Shown here: piece by piece, positions 26,871 through 35,204 of the stretch
Numbering within the stretch: position 1 is the first letter of the stretch
How the letters are laid out: the number at the start of each line of letters is the position of its first letter
Assembly: GCA_031414805.1 (NCBI GenBank)
Contig: JANOQJ010000046.1
Span: forward strand, 1 to 64,000
Origin: JAAFIW01 sp031414805
GTDB lineage: Bacteria > Pseudomonadota > Gammaproteobacteria > Burkholderiales > Burkholderiaceae_C
DNA: 64,000 bases
Direction of reading: 5' to 3'
Translations under genes and position numbers: made by a program
Notes under the pieces: model-generated
What the model saw: only the letters and a program-made list of their open reading frames with translations
Told to the model about the DNA's origin: nothing
Database searches by the model: none

Positions 26871-28478
26871 ATGCCCCGTCTAGAAACCAAACTCAACCCC
26901 CGCTCCGCCGACTTCCAGGCCAATGCCGCTGCGATGCGTGCCGTGGTCGACGATCTCAAACTGCAGGTTCAGCGTGCCACCGAGGGCGGTGGCGAGGCGG
27001 CGCGGGCCAAGCACACGGCGCGTGGCAAGTTGCTACCGCGTGACCGCGTGCAAATGCTGCTGGACCCTGGCACACCGTTTCTGGAACTGTCGCCGATGGC
27101 CGCGCACGGCTTGTATGGCGGTGATGCGCCTTGTGCGGGTGTGATCGCGGGCATTGGGCGGGTGAGCGGGGTGGACTGCCTGGTGGTGTGCAACGACGCG
27201 ACGGTGAAAGGCGGCACCTACTTTCCGCTCACGGTGAAAAAGCACTTGCGTGCGCAGGAAGTGGCGCAGCAAAACAACCTGCCTTGTATCTATCTAGTAG
27301 ACAGCGGCGGGGCCAACCTGCCGAACCAAGACGAGGTGTTCCCCGACCGCGACCACTTTGGCCGCATCTTTTTCAACCAGGCCAATATGAGCGCGCAAGG
27401 CATTGCGCAAATTGCAGTGGTGATGGGCAGTTGCACGGCGGGCGGTGCGTATGTGCCTGCGATGAGCGACGAAACCATCATCGTGGCCAACCAGGGCACC
27501 ATCTTTTTGGGTGGCCCACCGCTGGTCAAAGCCGCCACGGGTGAGGTGGTCACGTCTGAAGACCTGGGCGGTGGCGATGTGCACACGCGCCTGTCGGGCG
27601 TGGCCGACCACCTGGCGCAAAACGACTTGCACGCGCTGGCGCTGGCGCGGCAAGCCGTGGCCAATTTGAATCGAAACAAGCCTCCAGCCCTTGTGAATAT
27701 TGCTCAAACAGCTCCTGAATATGTAGCAGAGGAGCTGTATGGCGTGATTCCCGTGGACACCCGCAAGCCGTTTGACGTGCGCGAAATCATCGCCCGCATC
27801 GTCGACGGCAGCGAGTTTGACGAGTTCAAGGCCCGCTTTGGTGCCACCCTGGTTTGCGGCTTTGCACACATTGAAGGCATGCCCGTGGGCATCGTCGCCA
27901 ACAACGGCATTTTGTTTTCCGAAAGTGCCGTGAAGGGCGCGCACTTCATCGAGCTGTGCTGCGCCCGCAAGATTCCGCTGGTGTTTTTGCAGAACATCAC
28001 CGGCTTCATGGTGGGCCGCAAATACGAAAACGAAGGCATCGCCCGCCACGGCGCCAAGATGGTCACCGCCGTGGCGTGCGCCCAGGTGCCCAAGTTCACC
28101 ATCATCATTGGCGGCAGCTTCGGTGCGGGCAACTACGGCATGTGTGGCCGGGCCTACAGCCCCCGCTTTTTATGGATGTGGCCCAACGCACGCATCAGCG
28201 TGATGGGCGGCGAACAAGCCGCCAGCGTGCTGGCCACCGTCAAGCGCGACGGCATTGAAGGCAAGGGCGGGCAATGGACGGCGGCTGAAGAAGAAGCCTT
28301 CAAATCGCCGATACGCGACCAATACGAGCTGCAAGGCCACCCGTACTACGCCACAGCGCGGCTGTGGGACGACGGCGTGATTGACCCGGCGGACACGCGG
28401 CGCGTACTGGCGCTGGGCTTGTCGGCGGCGCGCAATGCGCCGATTGCCGAGACGAAGTTTGGTGTGTTCAGAATGTAG
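26871..28478 (+). CDS. liuB: Methylcrotonyl-CoA carboxylase, beta (carboxyltransferase) subunit
   Basis: This 535-residue protein transfers carboxyl from biotin to 3-methylcrotonyl-CoA, forming 3-methylglutaconyl-CoA. It has two crotonase-like halves. 'SGGANLPNQDEVFPDRDHFGRIF' (shown here only as a region near residues 145-168) is typical of the methylcrotonyl type, and 'GSCTAGGAYVPAMSDE' and 'GSFGAGNYGMCGRAY' are the acyl-CoA and biotin loops. The linker between the halves (residues about 273-287) is encoded by an interspersed repeat. It probably forms a complex with the alpha subunit at 30485. Confidence 0.93.
   Translation: MPRLETKLNPRSADFQANAAAMRAVVDDLKLQVQRATEGGGEAARAKHTARGKLLPRDRVQMLLDPGTPFLELSPMAAHGLYGGDAPCAGVIAGIGRVSGVDCLVVCNDATVKGGTYFPLTVKKHLRAQEVAQQNNLPCIYLVDSGGANLPNQDEVFPDRDHFGRIFFNQANMSAQGIAQIAVVMGSCTAGGAYVPAMSDETIIVANQGTIFLGGPPLVKAATGEVVTSEDLGGGDVHTRLSGVADHLAQNDLHALALARQAVANLNRNKPPALVNIAQTAPEYVAEELYGVIPVDTRKPFDVREIIARIVDGSEFDEFKARFGATLVCGFAHIEGMPVGIVANNGILFSESAVKGAHFIELCCARKIPLVFLQNITGFMVGRKYENEGIARHGAKMVTAVACAQVPKFTIIIGGSFGAGNYGMCGRAYSPRFLWMWPNARISVMGGEQAASVLATVKRDGIEGKGGQWTAAEEEAFKSPIRDQYELQGHPYYATARLWDDGVIDPADTRRVLALGLSAARNAPIAETKFGVFRM
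27686..27728 (+). repeat. Interspersed repeat copy 6, in frame inside liuB
   Basis: AGCCCTTGTGAATATTGCTC followed by AAACAGCTCCTGAATATGTA. It is translated as 'PALVNIAQTAPEYVA' in the linker between the two carboxyltransferase halves, where other family members vary in length. Confidence 0.85.
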
Positions 28479-28501
28479 GTTTCATGAGAACCGGCCCACC
28501 C

Positions 28502-29662
28502 ATGAAGCACATGATTCCTTGGCTTTTGCCGCTGTTGTTTGCAGGGGCGGTGTTTGCGCAAGAGCAAGAACCACCTGCGCCCGAACAGCTGTCATTGGAC
28601 ATACGCGAAGCCATCGTGCGCGTGCCGGCCTCAGTGAAAGACGCGTTCAGCAAAGAAATCAGCGGCGATGTGTTGGTCACCACCTTTCGCCCGCAGGGCA
28701 CAGGTCCGTTTCCCCTGGTGGTGATGAACCATGGCCGCGCAACAGCCACGCGCGCCCAAGACGCCAGGCCACGGTTTGAATCCATCGCCCGGTTTTTTGT
28801 GCGCAAAGGCTTTGCAGTGGCCGTGCCCCAGCGCTTGGGCTATGGCGCATCGGCCAGCGTGGGTGACCCGGAAGACAACATGAGCTGCAACAGCCCGCGC
28901 TACCAGCCCGCTGGCGAAGCTGCCGCCGCGCAGGTGCTGGCGGTGGTGGCCTACATGCGCCAGCAAAGTGATATTGACCCGGCTCGTCTGGTCGTCATGG
29001 GCCAATCATTGGGCGGTTTTACAGCGGTTGCCACGGCCGCCGCCAAACCCGATGGCTTGGTAGCCGCCATCAACGTGGCGGGTGGCCATGGCGGCAACCC
29101 CACGGAGCGGCCCGGCAATCCGTGCCAAGCCTATTTGCTGGAAAACACTTTTGGCACATGGGGCAAAACCGCCAGCGCGCCCACACTCTGGCTCTACACC
29201 GAAAACGACAAATACTTCAACCCGAAAAACAGCCGCGCCTGGTTTGACGCATACGTGAAAGCCGGTGGCAAAGCCGAGTACAAATTAATGCCGCCACACG
29301 GCGAAGATGGGCACCAGCTACTAGGCCGGGCCAATGACCTGTGGCAACCCGTGGCCGACGAGTTTTTGGCTCGCCACGGTTTCACGGTACCGGGAGCGAT
29401 GACCAAACCGGCCATCACAGGCCCTGGTAAGGCAACCGATGCGGCATCGGTTCCGCTCATTTCTGCCAAGGTCAAAGACGAAACCTACTCAAAGTATCTG
29501 GCTGCCAAGTCGCCTAAAGCTGCGGCTTTGGGCTCGGGCGGACGCATGGGATACGCCTCGGGTGACGACGCGATGTCAAAAGCTCTGGGTTTCTGCCAGC
29601 GGCGCACCGGTGTGGCCTGCAAGCTGTATGCGGTAGATGACGACGTGGTGTGGACCCCTTGA
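28502..29662 (+). CDS. Secreted alpha/beta hydrolase, dienelactone-hydrolase-like
   Basis: The ATG at 28502 gives a signal peptide ('MIPWLLPLLFAGAVFAQE') and 386 residues; an ATG at 28484 would add six residues. The nucleophile elbow is 'VMGQSLGGFT', an early 'VVMNHGRA' marks the oxyanion region, and a His in 'PPHGEDGHQ' could complete the triad. The C-terminal ~100 residues form a separate lysine- and glycine-rich part. The substrate is unknown; it sits between the two methylcrotonyl carboxylase genes but its periplasmic location argues against a direct role. Confidence 0.82.
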   Translation: MKHMIPWLLPLLFAGAVFAQEQEPPAPEQLSLDIREAIVRVPASVKDAFSKEISGDVLVTTFRPQGTGPFPLVVMNHGRATATRAQDARPRFESIARFFVRKGFAVAVPQRLGYGASASVGDPEDNMSCNSPRYQPAGEAAAAQVLAVVAYMRQQSDIDPARLVVMGQSLGGFTAVATAAAKPDGLVAAINVAGGHGGNPTERPGNPCQAYLLENTFGTWGKTASAPTLWLYTENDKYFNPKNSRAWFDAYVKAGGKAEYKLMPPHGEDGHQLLGRANDLWQPVADEFLARHGFTVPGAMTKPAITGPGKATDAASVPLISAKVKDETYSKYLAAKSPKAAALGSGGRMGYASGDDAMSKALGFCQRRTGVACKLYAVDDDVVWTP

Positions 29663-29709
29663 TGGGCCGAAGCACCGTCGAAAATCGCCTTTTTGCCTCA
29701 GAGCACTAA

Positions 29710-30369
29710 ATGCCCAATATCACCGCCCTGGACACCGCACAACTCCTGGCCCTGGCCGCCGCCTTGGGCTGGGCCAGCGGCATACGCCTGTACGCCGTGC
29801 TGTTTCTCACCGGCCTGGCGGGCACGCTGGGCTGGGTGCCGATTCCCGAGGGCCTGAAGCTGCTCAGCCACCCGGCCATGTTAGGTGCCAGCGGCTTCAT
29901 GCTGGCCATCGAGTTCTTCGCCGACAAGATTCCGCTGGTCGATTCGCTGTGGGACACCGTGCAAACCGTGGTACGCATTCCGGCAGGTGCAGCGCTGGCT
30001 GCAGGGGCTATTGGTAGCGCGACGGGGGCCGACTTTGGCGTAGACAACAACGTCATGACCATGGTCGCCGCGTTACTCGGTGGCACCCTGGCCGCCACCT
30101 CACACGCCACCAAAATGACCACGCGTGCCGCCATCAACACCTCACCCGAGCCGTTCTCCAACATTGCGATGTCGCTGGTCGAAGATGGTTTGGTGGTGGG
30201 GGCGCTGTGGCTGGCGACGAATGAGCCGCTGATTTTTGCGGCGTTGTTGGCGGTGGTGTTGGTGCTGTCGGTGGTGTTGATTGTGGTGTTGGTGAAGTTT
30301 TTGAAAGCAGTCGTGCACCGCGTGCGTGAGTTTTTCTCTGGATCGTTCACTGAATCGAAAGCCATCTAA
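29710..30369 (+). CDS. DUF4126 integral membrane protein
   Basis: This 219-residue protein has about six hydrophobic helices and the family landmarks 'ALGWASGIRLYAVLF', 'DKIPLVDSLWDTVQT' and 'HATKMTTRAAIN'. The function of DUF4126 is unknown. It is commonly found beside the biotin carboxylase of the methylcrotonyl carboxylase in Comamonadaceae, which is from memory. Confidence 0.85.
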   Translation: MPNITALDTAQLLALAAALGWASGIRLYAVLFLTGLAGTLGWVPIPEGLKLLSHPAMLGASGFMLAIEFFADKIPLVDSLWDTVQTVVRIPAGAALAAGAIGSATGADFGVDNNVMTMVAALLGGTLAATSHATKMTTRAAINTSPEPFSNIAMSLVEDGLVVGALWLATNEPLIFAALLAVVLVLSVVLIVVLVKFLKAVVHRVREFFSGSFTESKAI

Positions 30370-30396
30370 GTGTTTAAAAAAATCCTCAGCGCCAAC
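30370..30396 (+). repeat. Decayed duplicate of the liuD start
   Basis: GTGTTTAAAAAAATCCTCAG then CGCCAAC here matches ATGTTTAAAAAAATCCTCAT then CGCCAAT at the liuD start 115 bp downstream, with 24 of 27 bases the same. The offset is not a multiple of three, so it is out of frame with liuD. Confidence 0.8.
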
Positions 30397-30484
30397 CGTG
30401 ACCAGCGGCACTGCCGCGCAGCAGCGAAGCTAAATGACACGGCACGCGCAGCGTGCGCAAGGTATTTCACAGCGAGTGTTCATC

Positions 30485-32632
30485 ATGTTTAAAAAAATCC
30501 TCATCGCCAATCGCGGTGAAATCGCCTGCCGCGTAGCCGCCACCTGCGCTCGCCTGGCCATCAAAACCGTAGCCGTTTATTCCGACGCCGACGCCAAAGC
30601 CAAGCACGTCTCCGCTTGCGACGAGGCAGTGCACATTGGCGGCAGCGCCCCCAAAGACAGTTACCTGCAGTGGGAGCGCATTCTGGAAGCCGCCAAGGCC
30701 ACGGGCGCGCAGGCGGTACACCCTGGCTACGGTTTTCTGAGCGAAAACGAAGAGTTTGCGCAGGCATGCGCCGACGCGGGGCTGGTGTTCATTGGCCCAC
30801 CGCCGTCAGCCATCCAGGCCATGGGTTTGAAAGCCGAGTCCAAGCAGCTGATGGAAAAAGCCGGTGTGCCGCTGGTGCCGGGCTACCACGGCGCTGACCA
30901 AGACCCGGTGCTGCTGAAAAACGCAGCAGGCCGTATCGGCTACCCGGTACTCATCAAAGCCAGCGCGGGTGGCGGTGGCAAGGGCATGCGGGCGGTGGAC
31001 AAGGCCGATGACTTTGACGCGGCGCTGGCCTCGTGCAAGCGCGAGGCCATCAACAGCTTTGGCGACGACGCGGTGCTGATTGAAAAGTATGTGCAGCGCC
31101 CCCGGCACATCGAAATCCAGGTGTTTGGCGACACCCATGGCAATTGCGTGTACCTGTTTGAGCGCGACTGCTCAGTGCAACGCCGCCACCAAAAAGTGCT
31201 GGAAGAAGCGCCTGCGCCCGGCATGACGCAGGCCCTGCGCGAGCAGATGGGCGCTGCCGCTGTGTCAGCGGCCAAAGCGGTGAACTACGTGGGCGCGGGT
31301 ACCGTGGAATTCATCGTGGAGTCATTGTCGGGCGATGAAGGCAAGATGGATCGCCCCGCCGACAGGCCGCCCTTAGGCGGGGCAGCCCCCCCGGGGGGCA
31401 GCGAATTACACGAAGTGAAAAGCGTGGGGGCGCGTTTCTTTTTCATGGAGATGAACACGCGGCTGCAAGTGGAGCACCCGGTGACTGAGGCCATCACCGG
31501 CCTGGACTTGGTGGAGTGGCAACTGCGCGTGGCCGCTGGCGAGCCGCTGCCCTGCAAGCAGGAAGACCTGCGCATTCACGGCCATGCCATCGAAGCGCGC
31601 ATTTGCGCCGAAAACCCCGACAACAACTTCCTGCCCGCCACCGGCACCCTGCAGGTCTACCGCAAGCCCGCGTGTACGGCGTTCGCACGTAGCGATCTAA
31701 GAATCGACGACGGCGTGCGCCAGGGCGACGCGATCTCGCCGTTCTACGACTCCATGGTGGCCAAACTCATCGTGCACGGCGACACGCGCGTCCAGGCGCT
31801 GGCGCGCCTGGACGAAGCCCTGTCGCAAACCCACATCGTGGGTCTGGCCACCAACGTGCAGTTTTTGCGCTATGTGGTGAAAAGCCCGTCGTTTGCGCAT
31901 GCCAATTTAGACACGGCCTTGATTCCCCGCGAGCAGGCCGTGCTGTTCAAGCAGGAGCCGCTGGGTGTGAATGTGGCGGTTGCCGCCTGCGTGGCGAAGA
32001 CTTTGTTCGACGAGCAGTCTGAATACATGCCTCCATCCCAGCCTTCCCCCGCAAGGGGAGGGAGTCAAAGCAAGAGCAGCACCTGGACAGACCCCTTCGC
32101 CCGCCGAGACGGCTTCCGCGCCTTCGGTGTGGCTAAGCGCCGCTTTGCGTTTGAATTTCACGGCGAACCGGTGCAGGCCCTGTTGAGCTATTTGCACGAT
32201 GGCGCATTGCATCTGCAAGTAGGCGAGGGCGAGCAGCAAACCGCTGGCACTTTGCGATTTGCACCCCAGGGCGATGCGCTGGACATTCAGTTCGCCAACC
32301 ACCGCCACACAGCGCATTTGTATCAAAAAGGGCCTTCTGCCCTTGTATTTACTGCTCAAGGCGCTACACAAATCATAGTGATTGATCTGCTCGCCCATGC
32401 CAGCGCCAGCACCGCCCAAACCGGTCGCCTGACCGCGCCCATGCCCGGCAAGGTGGTGTCGTTTGCCGTGAAAGCGGGCGACGCGGTCAAAGCCGGTCAG
32501 GCGCTGGCCGTGATGGAAGCCATGAAGATGGAGCACACCATCGCGGCGCCCAAGGACGGCACCGTGGCAGAGCTGATGTATGCGCCGGGCGATCAGGTAA
32601 CTGAGGGCGCTGAGCTGCTCAAGCTGGCCTGA
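30485..32632 (+). CDS. liuD: Methylcrotonyl-CoA carboxylase, alpha (biotin) subunit
   Basis: This 715-residue protein carboxylates its own biotin with ATP and bicarbonate. In order it has the biotin carboxylase N-domain ('ILIANRGEIACRV'), the ATP-grasp loop 'KASAGGGGKGMR', 'FMEMNTRLQVEHPVTE', and a C-terminal biotinyl domain with Lys681 in 'MEAMKMEH'. Three segments come from repeat DNA: residues about 288-307 inside the ATP-grasp core, about 516-530 in the middle domain, and about 618-632 before the biotinyl domain. All keep the frame. The core insertion lies between two conserved strands, so it probably forms a surface loop. The start at 30485 is preceded by a decayed copy of itself. Confidence 0.92.
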   Translation: MFKKILIANRGEIACRVAATCARLAIKTVAVYSDADAKAKHVSACDEAVHIGGSAPKDSYLQWERILEAAKATGAQAVHPGYGFLSENEEFAQACADAGLVFIGPPPSAIQAMGLKAESKQLMEKAGVPLVPGYHGADQDPVLLKNAAGRIGYPVLIKASAGGGGKGMRAVDKADDFDAALASCKREAINSFGDDAVLIEKYVQRPRHIEIQVFGDTHGNCVYLFERDCSVQRRHQKVLEEAPAPGMTQALREQMGAAAVSAAKAVNYVGAGTVEFIVESLSGDEGKMDRPADRPPLGGAAPPGGSELHEVKSVGARFFFMEMNTRLQVEHPVTEAITGLDLVEWQLRVAAGEPLPCKQEDLRIHGHAIEARICAENPDNNFLPATGTLQVYRKPACTAFARSDLRIDDGVRQGDAISPFYDSMVAKLIVHGDTRVQALARLDEALSQTHIVGLATNVQFLRYVVKSPSFAHANLDTALIPREQAVLFKQEPLGVNVAVAACVAKTLFDEQSEYMPPSQPSPARGGSQSKSSTWTDPFARRDGFRAFGVAKRRFAFEFHGEPVQALLSYLHDGALHLQVGEGEQQTAGTLRFAPQGDALDIQFANHRHTAHLYQKGPSALVFTAQGATQIIVIDLLAHASASTAQTGRLTAPMPGKVVSFAVKAGDAVKAGQALAVMEAMKMEHTIAAPKDGTVAELMYAPGDQVTEGAELLKLA
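31352..31403. repeat. GC-rich palindromic repeat in frame inside the liuD ATP-grasp core
   Basis: The sequence has CGCCCCGCC pairing with GGCGGGGCA, followed by a second stem CCCCCCC/GGGGGG. It codes for a Pro/Gly-rich stretch ('DRPADRPPLGGAAPPGG') between 'VEFIVESL' and 'FFFMEMNTRL', where other biotin carboxylases have only a few residues. Confidence 0.8.
32031..32072. repeat. CCTCCCCC-type palindromic repeat in liuD
   Basis: CCTTCCCCCGCAAGGGGAGG is a near-perfect hairpin and is read as 'PPSQPSPARGG'. The same type of repeat is found four times in uvrA. Confidence 0.75.
32338..32380 (+). repeat. Interspersed repeat copy 7, in frame inside liuD
   Basis: TGCCCTTGTATTTACTGCTC followed by AAGGCGCTACACAAATCATA. 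It is read as 'ALVFTAQGATQIIV' just upstream of the biotinyl domain, and is diverged from the consensus. Confidence 0.75.
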
Positions 32633-32640
32633 ACTGCTCC

Positions 32641-33561
32641 ATGCACATCACCTTCTGCTGCACCGACACCAAGCCCGAGCCCTGGCTGGCAGGTCTTCGC
32701 CAAGCCTTGCCACAAGCCGACATTTCGCTGTGGCAGCCCGGTGCACCGCTGGCTGACCAGGCTGTGGTGTGGGCACCGCCCCAGCAGTTTTTTGACGAAC
32801 AAACCCAACTCCAAGGCATCTTTAACATCGGCGCGGGTGTCGATGCGCTGCTCAAGCTGCGCCTGCCGACCGGCGCGCAGGTGGTGCGGCTGGATGACGC
32901 GGGTATGTCGGTACAAATGGCCGAGTTTGTTTGCCATGCGCTGATTCGCCACTTCCGTGAACTGGATGCTTATGACGCGGACACGGCGCAAAGCAAGTGG
33001 TCGTACCGCAAGCCCCGGCTGCGGGCTAACTACCCGGTGGGCATCATGGGCCTGGGTGTGCTGGGTCAGCGTGTGGCGCGGGCGGTGGCGGGGTTTGACT
33101 TTCCAGTCAACGGGTGGAGCCAGTCGGCCAAGCAACTACCTGGTATCAACACTTTCAGTGGGGCGGATCAGTTCGACACCTTCCTGAAAGCCAGCCGCGT
33201 GTTGGTCTGCCTGCTACCGCTCACGCCCGATACGCAAGACATCTTGAACGCACGCACGCTAGGCCAGCTCATGCCTGGCGGTTACGTCATCAACGTGGCG
33301 CGCGGTGGGCACCTGGTCGACGATGACCTGCTGGCCTTACTGGGAAGCGGCCATTTGGCAGGTGCTGCGCTCGACGTGTTTCGCACCGAGCCGCTGCCCG
33401 CCGAACACCCGTTCTGGCATCACCCCAAAATCAACGTGACGCCCCACACCTCGGCGCGCACGCTGCGTGAGGAAAGCATTGCCCAGATCGCTCAAAAGAT
33501 GCTTGCTTTGCAGCGCGGCGAGCCGGTTGCGGGCGTGGTGAGTCTTCAAAAAGGATATTGA
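32641..33561 (+). CDS. ghrA: Glyoxylate/hydroxypyruvate reductase A-like dehydrogenase
   Basis: This 306-residue NAD(P)-dependent D-2-hydroxyacid dehydrogenase reduces glyoxylate or hydroxypyruvate. The nucleotide fold is 'GIMGLGVLGQRVA'. The catalytic Arg is in 'NVARGGHLV', the Glu in 'FRTEPLPAEHPFW' and the His in 'VTPHTSA', as in GhrA. It begins 8 bp after liuD and ends 1 bp before HMG-CoA lyase, so it is co-transcribed with them although it is not part of leucine breakdown. Confidence 0.87.
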   Translation: MHITFCCTDTKPEPWLAGLRQALPQADISLWQPGAPLADQAVVWAPPQQFFDEQTQLQGIFNIGAGVDALLKLRLPTGAQVVRLDDAGMSVQMAEFVCHALIRHFRELDAYDADTAQSKWSYRKPRLRANYPVGIMGLGVLGQRVARAVAGFDFPVNGWSQSAKQLPGINTFSGADQFDTFLKASRVLVCLLPLTPDTQDILNARTLGQLMPGGYVINVARGGHLVDDDLLALLGSGHLAGAALDVFRTEPLPAEHPFWHHPKINVTPHTSARTLREESIAQIAQKMLALQRGEPVAGVVSLQKGY

Positions 33562-33562
33562 T

Positions 33563-34483
33563 ATGAGCCTGCCCGCAAAAGTCAAACTCGTCGACGTCGG
33601 TCCCCGCGACGGGCTGCAGAACGAAAAGCAGATGGTGCCTGCCGACATCAAGGTCGGCTTGGTGCACCGCCTGCAGCAAGCCGGTTTGACAGAGATTGAA
33701 GTCACCAGTTTCGTCAGCCCCAAGTGGGTGCCGCAAATGGGCGACAACGCGCAGGTCATGGCGGGTATTGAGCGGCAGGCCGGCGTGCGCTACAGCGTGC
33801 TCACGCCCAATATGAAAGGCCTGGAAGCGGCGCTGGCCGCCCCAAAAGAACAATGGCCTGACGAAATCGTCGTGTTCGGCGCGGCCAGCGAAGCCTTCAG
33901 TCAAAAAAACATCAACTGCTCCATAGCCGAAAGCATTGAGCGCTTTGCCCCCGTGGTGCAAGCTGCCAAGGCGCAAGGCATTGCGGTGCGCGGTGCCATC
34001 TCGTGCGCTGTGGGTTGCCCCTACGAGGGCGACGTGGCACCGGAGCGCGTGAGCCTGGTGGCGCGACTCATGCGCGAGATTGGCGTGCAGCATGTGGGCG
34101 TGGCCGACACCATTGGCGTGGGCACCCCGCTCAAGGTGCAGCGCGCCATGCAAGCCGCCTTGCAGCACTACAACATAAACGAAGTCTCCGGTCATTTCCA
34201 CGACACCTACGGCCAGGCCCTGGCCAACACCGTGGTGTGCCTGCAAATGGGCGTGTGGCAGTTCGACACATCCGTGGCCGGCCTGGGTGGCTGCCCGTAT
34301 GCCAAAGGTGCCACCGGCAATGTGGCCACCGAAGACGTGGTTTACCTGCTGCACGGCTGGGACATTGAAACCGGCATAGACCTGGACAAACTGATTGACG
34401 CGGGTCAGTTCATCAGCCAGCACCTGGGCCGAAAACCCAATTCGCGGGCCGCAACGGCGTTGCTGAATAAGCGGGTCGCGTGA
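33563..34483 (+). CDS. liuE: Hydroxymethylglutaryl-CoA lyase
   Basis: This 306-residue TIM-barrel lyase splits HMG-CoA to acetyl-CoA and acetoacetate, the last step of leucine breakdown. 'VDVGPRDGLQNE' is the metal-binding start, 'GHFHDTYGQA' (seen as SGHFHDTYG) holds the metal His pair, and the catalytic Cys244 is in 'GGCPYAKGATGNVATED'. AAAGGA lies before the ATG. Confidence 0.95.
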   Translation: MSLPAKVKLVDVGPRDGLQNEKQMVPADIKVGLVHRLQQAGLTEIEVTSFVSPKWVPQMGDNAQVMAGIERQAGVRYSVLTPNMKGLEAALAAPKEQWPDEIVVFGAASEAFSQKNINCSIAESIERFAPVVQAAKAQGIAVRGAISCAVGCPYEGDVAPERVSLVARLMREIGVQHVGVADTIGVGTPLKVQRAMQAALQHYNINEVSGHFHDTYGQALANTVVCLQMGVWQFDTSVAGLGGCPYAKGATGNVATEDVVYLLHGWDIETGIDLDKLIDAGQFISQHLGRKPNSRAATALLNKRVA

Positions 34484-34986
34484 TGTGCGGTTCTGAACTT
34501 CACGTCCTGCCCGACAGCGTGCAGCGCGTTGCCCGCGTGCTCCTGGATGGTGGTCACCCACACATGCCCACCATGCTCGATGGTGCCGCCCGCACCGCCC
34601 AGCAGGCGGCTGATGCCCTGGGCATCTCGGTGGGCCAGATCGCCAAAAGCATCATCTTTCGCCGCAAGTCAGACGACGCGGCGGTGCTGGTCATCACCTC
34701 GGGCGACCGGCGGGTGGACGAGAAAAAGGTCGATGCGTTGGTGGGCAAAACGGGGCGGGCCGATGCGGAGTTTGTGCGCGCCAAAACCGGTTACGCCATC
34801 GGCGGTGTGCCCCCGCTGGCGCATGCCACGCCACCCGTGACCTTGATTGACCGCGAACTGCGGCGCTTTGACGTCATCTGGGCGGCGGCGGGCCATCCAC
34901 ACGCGGTGTTTCAACTCAACGCTGCCGATCTGCAACGTCTGACGGGCGCGCCGCTAGAAGATGTTGTGCTGGAACTTGCTACATGA
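34483..34986 (+). CDS. YbaK/EbsC family aminoacyl-tRNA deacylase-like protein
   Basis: This 167-residue protein matches the YbaK/ProX fold: an early helix 'SVQRVARVLLDGG', 'GISVGQIAKSIIFR' with the conserved Lys, and 'TGYAIGGVPPLAH'. Family members remove wrongly attached amino acids from tRNA(Pro) or related tRNAs. The ATG at 34483 shares one base with the lyase stop; a GTG at 34480 is the alternative. Confidence 0.87.
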   Translation: MCGSELHVLPDSVQRVARVLLDGGHPHMPTMLDGAARTAQQAADALGISVGQIAKSIIFRRKSDDAAVLVITSGDRRVDEKKVDALVGKTGRADAEFVRAKTGYAIGGVPPLAHATPPVTLIDRELRRFDVIWAAAGHPHAVFQLNAADLQRLTGAPLEDVVLELAT

Positions 34987-35204
34987 TTGCTACTGATTCA
35001 ATAGCTGCTCGAGCAATATCTGCAAGGGCTACAACCCTGAATGTGCCTTCACCCTGCCTGTCGGTGTGCAAAATGAGCCGAGGCACTGCCTTGTGTGCAG
35101 GCTGTTTTCGCACACTGGACGAGATCGCTGCATGGGGCCGCATGGACGACGCAGGCAAGCGGGTGGTGTGGGGATTGATCGCGCAACGGGCGGGGGCCGC
35201 ATGA
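34983..35204 (+). CDS. DUF1289 small cysteine-motif protein
   Basis: The DUF1289 core is clear: 'SPCLSVCKM', 'LCAGCFRTLDEIAAWGRM' and 'VVWGLI'. Four cysteines suggest a small iron- or zinc-binding protein of unknown function. The ATG at 34983 overlaps the previous stop (ATGA) and gives 73 residues, but residues 2-17 are encoded by an interspersed repeat. A GTG at 35043 would give a typical short family start (53 residues). Which start is used is unresolved. Confidence 0.8.
   Translation: MIATDSIAARAISARATTLNVPSPCLSVCKMSRGTALCAGCFRTLDEIAAWGRMDDAGKRVVWGLIAQRAGAA
34987..35031 (-). repeat. Interspersed repeat copy 8, at the DUF1289 5' end
   Basis: The minus strand reads TAGCCCTTGCAGATATTGCT followed by CGAGCAGCTATTGAAT. 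It lies between the two possible starts of the DUF1289 gene. Confidence 0.85.
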
